Assembly (NCBI GenBank): GCA_913053665.1
Contig: CAJXGR010000118.1
Location: 1 to 8,831, forward strand
DNA: 8,831 nt
Direction: 5' to 3'
Source: an uncultured Spirochaetia bacterium
GTDB lineage: Bacteria > Spirochaetota > UBA6919
How positions within the stretch are numbered: position 1 is the stretch's first letter; each line of letters starts with the position of its first letter. The notes under the pieces were generated by a model, which was given only the letters and a program-made list of their open reading frames with translations, had not been told where the DNA came from and made no database searches. A program made the position numbers and the translations under genes. Below, piece after piece: positions 6,521 through 8,831 of this stretch.

Positions 6521-6584
6521 GTACGAATCCCTGAAAGATTAGATAATGTTAGTGAGTTCTTTTTATCGGCACTTTAAGAAGACT

Positions 6585-6607
6585 AGGCCAGGCATTCTGT
6601 CTGGCCT
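6585..6607. terminator. Terminator-like hairpin between convergent genes
   Basis: AGGCCAGGC-ATTCT-GTCTGGCCT forms a nine-pair stem with one G-T pair and a five-base loop. On the plus strand the tail is TTGTTATT; on the minus strand it is AGTCTTCTTAAAG. Both are only partly T-rich, so it is a moderate, possibly bidirectional terminator. It lies about 75 bases past the stop of the radical SAM gene and is best placed to end that transcript; it may also stop read-through from arsM, which has no closer candidate. Confidence 0.55.
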
Positions 6608-6681
6608 TGTTATTATGGAATGATGATGAGTTATGGAAGGATGAAACAGCTTTGAGCGATCCTCTATGGAGCTTCATTCAT

Positions 6682-8202
6682 TCATAATCGCTCTGCTGTC
6701 GGATGAATGCTTTCCCTTTTCGACAAGGTATGATAGATTTTCTTGGAATCGAATCCATCGCCAACCCAGTCGATAATCCGCTTGGCCAATTCGGCATCTC
6801 CATGACTGAGTCGCCATTGGATGTAGTTTTCCCTGTAGTCATCCCCGTTGATCTTGATATTCCCCAGGGGCAGAAGGTGCTTCCTGAGATAAGCCATCTT
6901 TCTTTTGATAATCTTCTGATCGATAAACGGGTCACCGTGAAGGGGAGTCTTCAGCTTTGGGATGAACTGGTTGATAGACAATATAATCTCCGGCATATAC
7001 CGAGTCTCTTTCGCTCGCTTCAGGGCAATCTCTCTTACATGACTGATCAGGTCGATGATAGCATCCAGATCCTTTTCCTCTTCCTCCTCGAAGCCAATCA
7101 TGAAGTAAAACTTGAACTTCTTGAAGCGAAGGGTGAGCGATCGATCCACCAGGTCAAATATCCTGGCGATCTTAATGGACTTGCGGACCTTCTTTTTGAG
7201 TTCTTGAGAGGCTACTTCAGGGGCAATCGTAAGGATATTCTGTCCGTTGTCTTTGATGAGCTCAAGAAACTCGTCATCGATCTCCTCGATTCGTAGAGAT
7301 GAAAAGCTGACCTTTCCTTCGCGTTCATTGACATAATGGATAAGTTCCTTGAGATCAGGGTGTTGGGTGGTTAAGGCGCTCACGAAGCCGATTTGCTTTG
7401 TTTTGCTTAAGCCTAAATCGAAGGCCTTAAACAGTGATTCCTTGGTGAAGGATCGCAAATTGCCATAGAGCGATGGAACCGTGCAGAAACGACATCTAAA
7501 TCGGCACCCTCTGGTGATCTCAATTAGGAAGGTATTGGAAAAGGTTGTGTGGGGAGTTATTATGTGACTGTAGTTCGGATCTTTTAATGTGTCAGGACTT
7601 GGAGTGCCTGTGTCGCCTTTTATTTTTCCTTTGTGAGAGATAAAAGGCCCCATCATACGATCGGCATCTGCCCATGAGAAGCCCTTAGAGCCTTGAGCAT
7701 CAGGTGATATATTAGAGCAGAACAGCAATAATTCATCTATATAGCTTTCGTACTCTCCACTGAAAACAAGGTCGGCAGTATCGATAAACAAGTGGGGATT
7801 CATAGTGGGGAAGGCTCCTCCCACACCGATAAAAGGAGACAGACGCTTATCGACGCGGGGATCAATACGGTTGGATCTGAGCATCTCGATGAGGTAGATG
7901 AAATCATTCTCGAAGCTTTGTGAGGCTAAAACAATATGGGCTTGGCCTAATGAGAAGTGATTTTCGGGGGAGTATGTTTTAAGGGGACTCTGAGGGTCGT
8001 AAAAGAAACGGTTGGCATGGAAGGCGGATCGGGTGGCGAATTGATAGAAGATACCCTGAAAGCCCAAATTACTCATTCCCAAAGTGTAGCTGTTAGGATA
8101 GATGACGGCTGTCTTGAGAGGCCCTTTATTCAATGATATAGTGCCGATATAGGATTCGTCCAACGGGTCAGGATGGGCTTTTTGAGCCCTTAGGGATGGC
8201 AA
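6682..8202 (-). CDS. Radical SAM protein of the B12-binding-domain type
   Basis: This is a radical S-adenosylmethionine enzyme of unknown substrate. The cluster motif GCRFRCRFC supplies CxxxCxxC at Cys233, Cys237 and Cys240. The preceding region (about 30-200), with YPNSYTLGMSNLG and GVGGAFPTMNP, has the layout of the cobalamin-binding (B12-binding) domain of this class. IAPE at 326-329 and a YFMIGFEEEEEKDL strand near 366 fit the TIM-barrel. Numbering is from a TTG at 8202. This start is preferred over the ATG at 8268 because AGAGGAG (8216-8210) sits seven bases before it, whereas the ATG would force a 52-base overlap with acylphosphatase and has no clear ribosome site. The protein is then 506 residues. 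It follows the acylphosphatase stop by 14 bases, so the two genes are probably cotranscribed. The family call is firm; the reaction is unknown. Confidence 0.9.
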   Translation of the reverse strand: MPSLRAQKAHPDPLDESYIGTISLNKGPLKTAVIYPNSYTLGMSNLGFQGIFYQFATRSAFHANRFFYDPQSPLKTYSPENHFSLGQAHIVLASQSFENDFIYLIEMLRSNRIDPRVDKRLSPFIGVGGAFPTMNPHLFIDTADLVFSGEYESYIDELLLFCSNISPDAQGSKGFSWADADRMMGPFISHKGKIKGDTGTPSPDTLKDPNYSHIITPHTTFSNTFLIEITRGCRFRCRFCTVPSLYGNLRSFTKESLFKAFDLGLSKTKQIGFVSALTTQHPDLKELIHYVNEREGKVSFSSLRIEEIDDEFLELIKDNGQNILTIAPEVASQELKKKVRKSIKIARIFDLVDRSLTLRFKKFKFYFMIGFEEEEEKDLDAIIDLISHVREIALKRAKETRYMPEIILSINQFIPKLKTPLHGDPFIDQKIIKRKMAYLRKHLLPLGNIKINGDDYRENYIQWRLSHGDAELAKRIIDWVGDGFDSKKIYHTLSKRESIHPTAERL

Positions 8203-8209
8203 TAAACAG

Positions 8210-8216
8210 CTCCTCT
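8210..8216 (-). promoter_or_regulatory. Shine-Dalgarno AGAGGAG deciding a TTG start
   Basis: On the minus strand AGAGGAG directly follows the acylphosphatase stop codon and lies seven bases before the in-frame TTG at 8202. Its position immediately after the upstream stop supports coupled expression and the shorter radical SAM protein. Confidence 0.65.
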
Positions 8217-8504
8217 TCAATAAGTAATAGCAAAGCCGGAGGAATCCATGTGGTCGATCTTCCTCCACCCTGTCTGGAGATGACTCACCTTTGAGACGGA
8301 AGGTCCCTTTGTCACAGTGGATAAAAACTCTTCAAGGCTAGGTTTATCGCCACACGAAAGCATTTCAACGTTGCCGTCTGTGGTGTTGCGTACCCAGCCA
8401 ACGATTCCTAAGCGGTGAGCTTCCTTTTGTGTGAAGTACCTGAATCCTACGCCCTGAACACGGCCACTAATAATGAGATGCAATTCATATAAATCCTGAG
8501 GCAT
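8217..8504 (-). CDS. acyP: Acylphosphatase
   Basis: This small cytoplasmic enzyme hydrolyses carboxyl-phosphate bonds such as acetyl phosphate or 1,3-bisphosphoglycerate. The signature GRVQGVGFRYF spans residues 14-24, with the phosphate-binding loop and catalytic Arg22; the catalytic Asn40 is in GWVRNTTDGNVE. The length of 95 residues is standard for the family and the fold is complete. The ATG at 8504 has no good Shine-Dalgarno sequence; a TTG at codon 8 has CAGGA upstream, but starting there would trim the first strand. It is the first gene of a probable two-gene unit with the radical SAM gene. No functional link between the two is established. Confidence 0.95.
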   Translation of the reverse strand: MPQDLYELHLIISGRVQGVGFRYFTQKEAHRLGIVGWVRNTTDGNVEMLSCGDKPSLEEFLSTVTKGPSVSKVSHLQTGWRKIDHMDSSGFAITY

Positions 8505-8511
8505 AAAGTAA

Positions 8512-8540
8512 AAGTTAATGGACTTCTAAACTCAAGTCAA
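8512..8540 (-). promoter_or_regulatory. Weak promoter candidate for the acyP unit
   Basis: On the minus strand TTGACT (8540-8535) is followed after 17 bases by TAACTT (8517-8512). The -35 box is good and the -10 box poor. The downstream leader would be very short, consistent with the missing Shine-Dalgarno sequence of acyP. The bases around it, 8521-8549, also hold GACTT and AAGTC in alternating orientation. Confidence 0.22.
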
Positions 8541-8668
8541 TGAGACTTATAAAAAATCTTCATATTGATGACTGCATTCCATGAGCGTTTCTAATGCTCA
8601 AGAGACGATTTTGAGAAAGAATTAAAAGAAGATTTGGAATAGTAGGATATTCGCATTGAAAAGTAATC

Positions 8669-8697
8669 TTGACAGATGGGTCAAATATGAGTATGAT
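8669..8697 (+). promoter_or_regulatory. Near-consensus sigma-70 promoter giving a leaderless transcript
   Basis: TTGACA (8669-8674), a 17-base spacer and TATGAT (8692-8697) match consensus at 11 of 12 positions. The expected transcription start, about seven bases after the -10 box, falls on the A of the ATG at 8704, and no Shine-Dalgarno sequence precedes that ATG, so a leaderless mRNA is predicted. The -10 box overlaps a dyad described separately. Confidence 0.6.
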
Positions 8698-8732
8698 TGA
8701 ATCATGAAGAAATCAAGATATGATCAGATCAT
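8693..8732. promoter_or_regulatory. Two ATGAT-N3-ATCAT dyads around the start of the edge gene (operator-like)
   Basis: ATGATTGAATCAT (8693-8705) spans the -10 box and the start codon. ATGATCAGATCAT (8720-8732) lies 27 bases downstream, centre to centre. Both are perfect five-base inverted repeats around three bases. A third, different dyad, CTTGAT-C-ATCAAG, is at 8763-8775. The position suits repression of the promoter, but no regulator gene is visible. Confidence 0.35.
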
Positions 8733-8831
8733 AAAAGAGAATCTAAAAGGTGTGGTGGATGTCTTGATCATCAAGGTTTTGGGCATTCAGATGAAAGGGA
8801 ATGTCATGCTGGAGACCAAGCTTCAGGTCAC
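8704..8831 (+). CDS. N-terminal fragment of a probable Rpn/PD-(D/E)XK transposase-like protein (cut by window edge)
   Basis: The frame opens at ATG 8704 and is uninterrupted for 42 codons to the window end. It reads MKKSRYDQII, then KENLKGVVDVLIIKVLGI, and continues. The pattern of a short basic start, a YDQ-I-KEN helix and then an L-x-x-K-x-LGI segment resembles the opening of Rpn-like recombination-promoting nucleases, often annotated as cytosolic or transposase proteins. The catalytic PD-(D/E)XK residues would lie beyond the edge and cannot be seen. Support for its being a gene comes from the near-consensus promoter directly upstream. The gene call is fair and the family is tentative. Confidence 0.5.
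   Translation, partial: MKKSRYDQIIKENLKGVVDVLIIKVLGIQMKGNVMLETKLQV

Larger units (their letters stand above)
6036..6681. other. Gene-free convergent intergenic region packed with palindromic and tandem repeats
   Basis: These 646 bases lie between the 3' ends of arsM (plus) and the radical SAM gene (minus). I see no open frame with family-like protein, no tRNA and no CRISPR. They contain five structured elements, described separately: a bulged hairpin (6078-6121), a nested inverted repeat (6145-6316), a second palindrome (6325-6367), a 22-base tandem array (6413-6520) and a terminator-like hairpin (6585-6607). Repeat build-up between convergent genes is expected where no promoter or leader would be disrupted. 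Confidence 0.7.

Noticed and set aside
6703..7296. 197-codon open frame on the plus strand
   Set aside because: It lies entirely antisense to the radical SAM gene, shows no family motif, and the minus-strand frame has the CxxxCxxC motif.
8582..8600. TGAGC...GCTCA hairpin in the acyP upstream region
   Set aside because: The stem has only five pairs with a nine-base loop and no T-tract; too weak to call a terminator or regulatory hairpin.

Overview
The window looks like chromosomal DNA from an uncultured, probably anaerobic or facultative bacterium of moderate GC content. The class I two-subunit [4Fe-4S] fumarase, the radical SAM protein of the cobalamin-binding type, the arsenite methyltransferase and the intergenic palindromic repeats would suit a Desulfobacterota-like lineage or one of the repeat-rich candidate phyla. 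That assignment is an inference and is weak. No rRNA, tRNA, plasmid or phage marker is visible.

Layout. Bases 68-1057 (minus) encode a membrane-embedded site-2 protease (M50) with an unusual cysteine-bearing tail. It diverges across a 172-base AT-rich gap from a plus-strand series: long-chain acyl-CoA synthetase (1230-3020), fumarase alpha (3113-3982), fumarase beta (3969-4586, overlapping alpha by 14 bases), a SigZ-type ECF sigma factor (4617-5162, 30 bases after fumarase beta) and ArsM arsenite S-adenosylmethionine methyltransferase (start reassigned to 5244, end 6035). Spacing suggests that the fumarase genes, sigZ and arsM form one transcription unit, possibly including the acyl-CoA synthetase. 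The series combines lipid activation and a TCA-cycle step with an arsenic-related pair.

Bases 6036-6681 hold no convincing gene. Packed into them are a bulged hairpin, a MITE-like nested inverted repeat with two hairpins related by compensatory changes, a second palindromic element, a tandem array of a 22-base dyad-containing repeat, and a terminator-like hairpin. This is the least explained part of the window.

On the minus strand, acylphosphatase (8217-8504) is followed 14 bases later by a radical SAM protein. The radical SAM protein most likely starts at a TTG at 8202 behind a strong Shine-Dalgarno sequence and converges on arsM. At the right edge a plus-strand gene begins at 8704 and runs out of the window. 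Its N-terminus resembles Rpn/PD-(D/E)XK transposase-like proteins. It has a near-consensus sigma-70 promoter placed so that the mRNA would be leaderless, and two ATGAT-N3-ATCAT dyads flank its start.

No complete new system is evident. The observations most worth following are the sigZ-arsM pair, the repeat cluster at the convergent junction, the protease tail and the operator-like dyads at the right edge.
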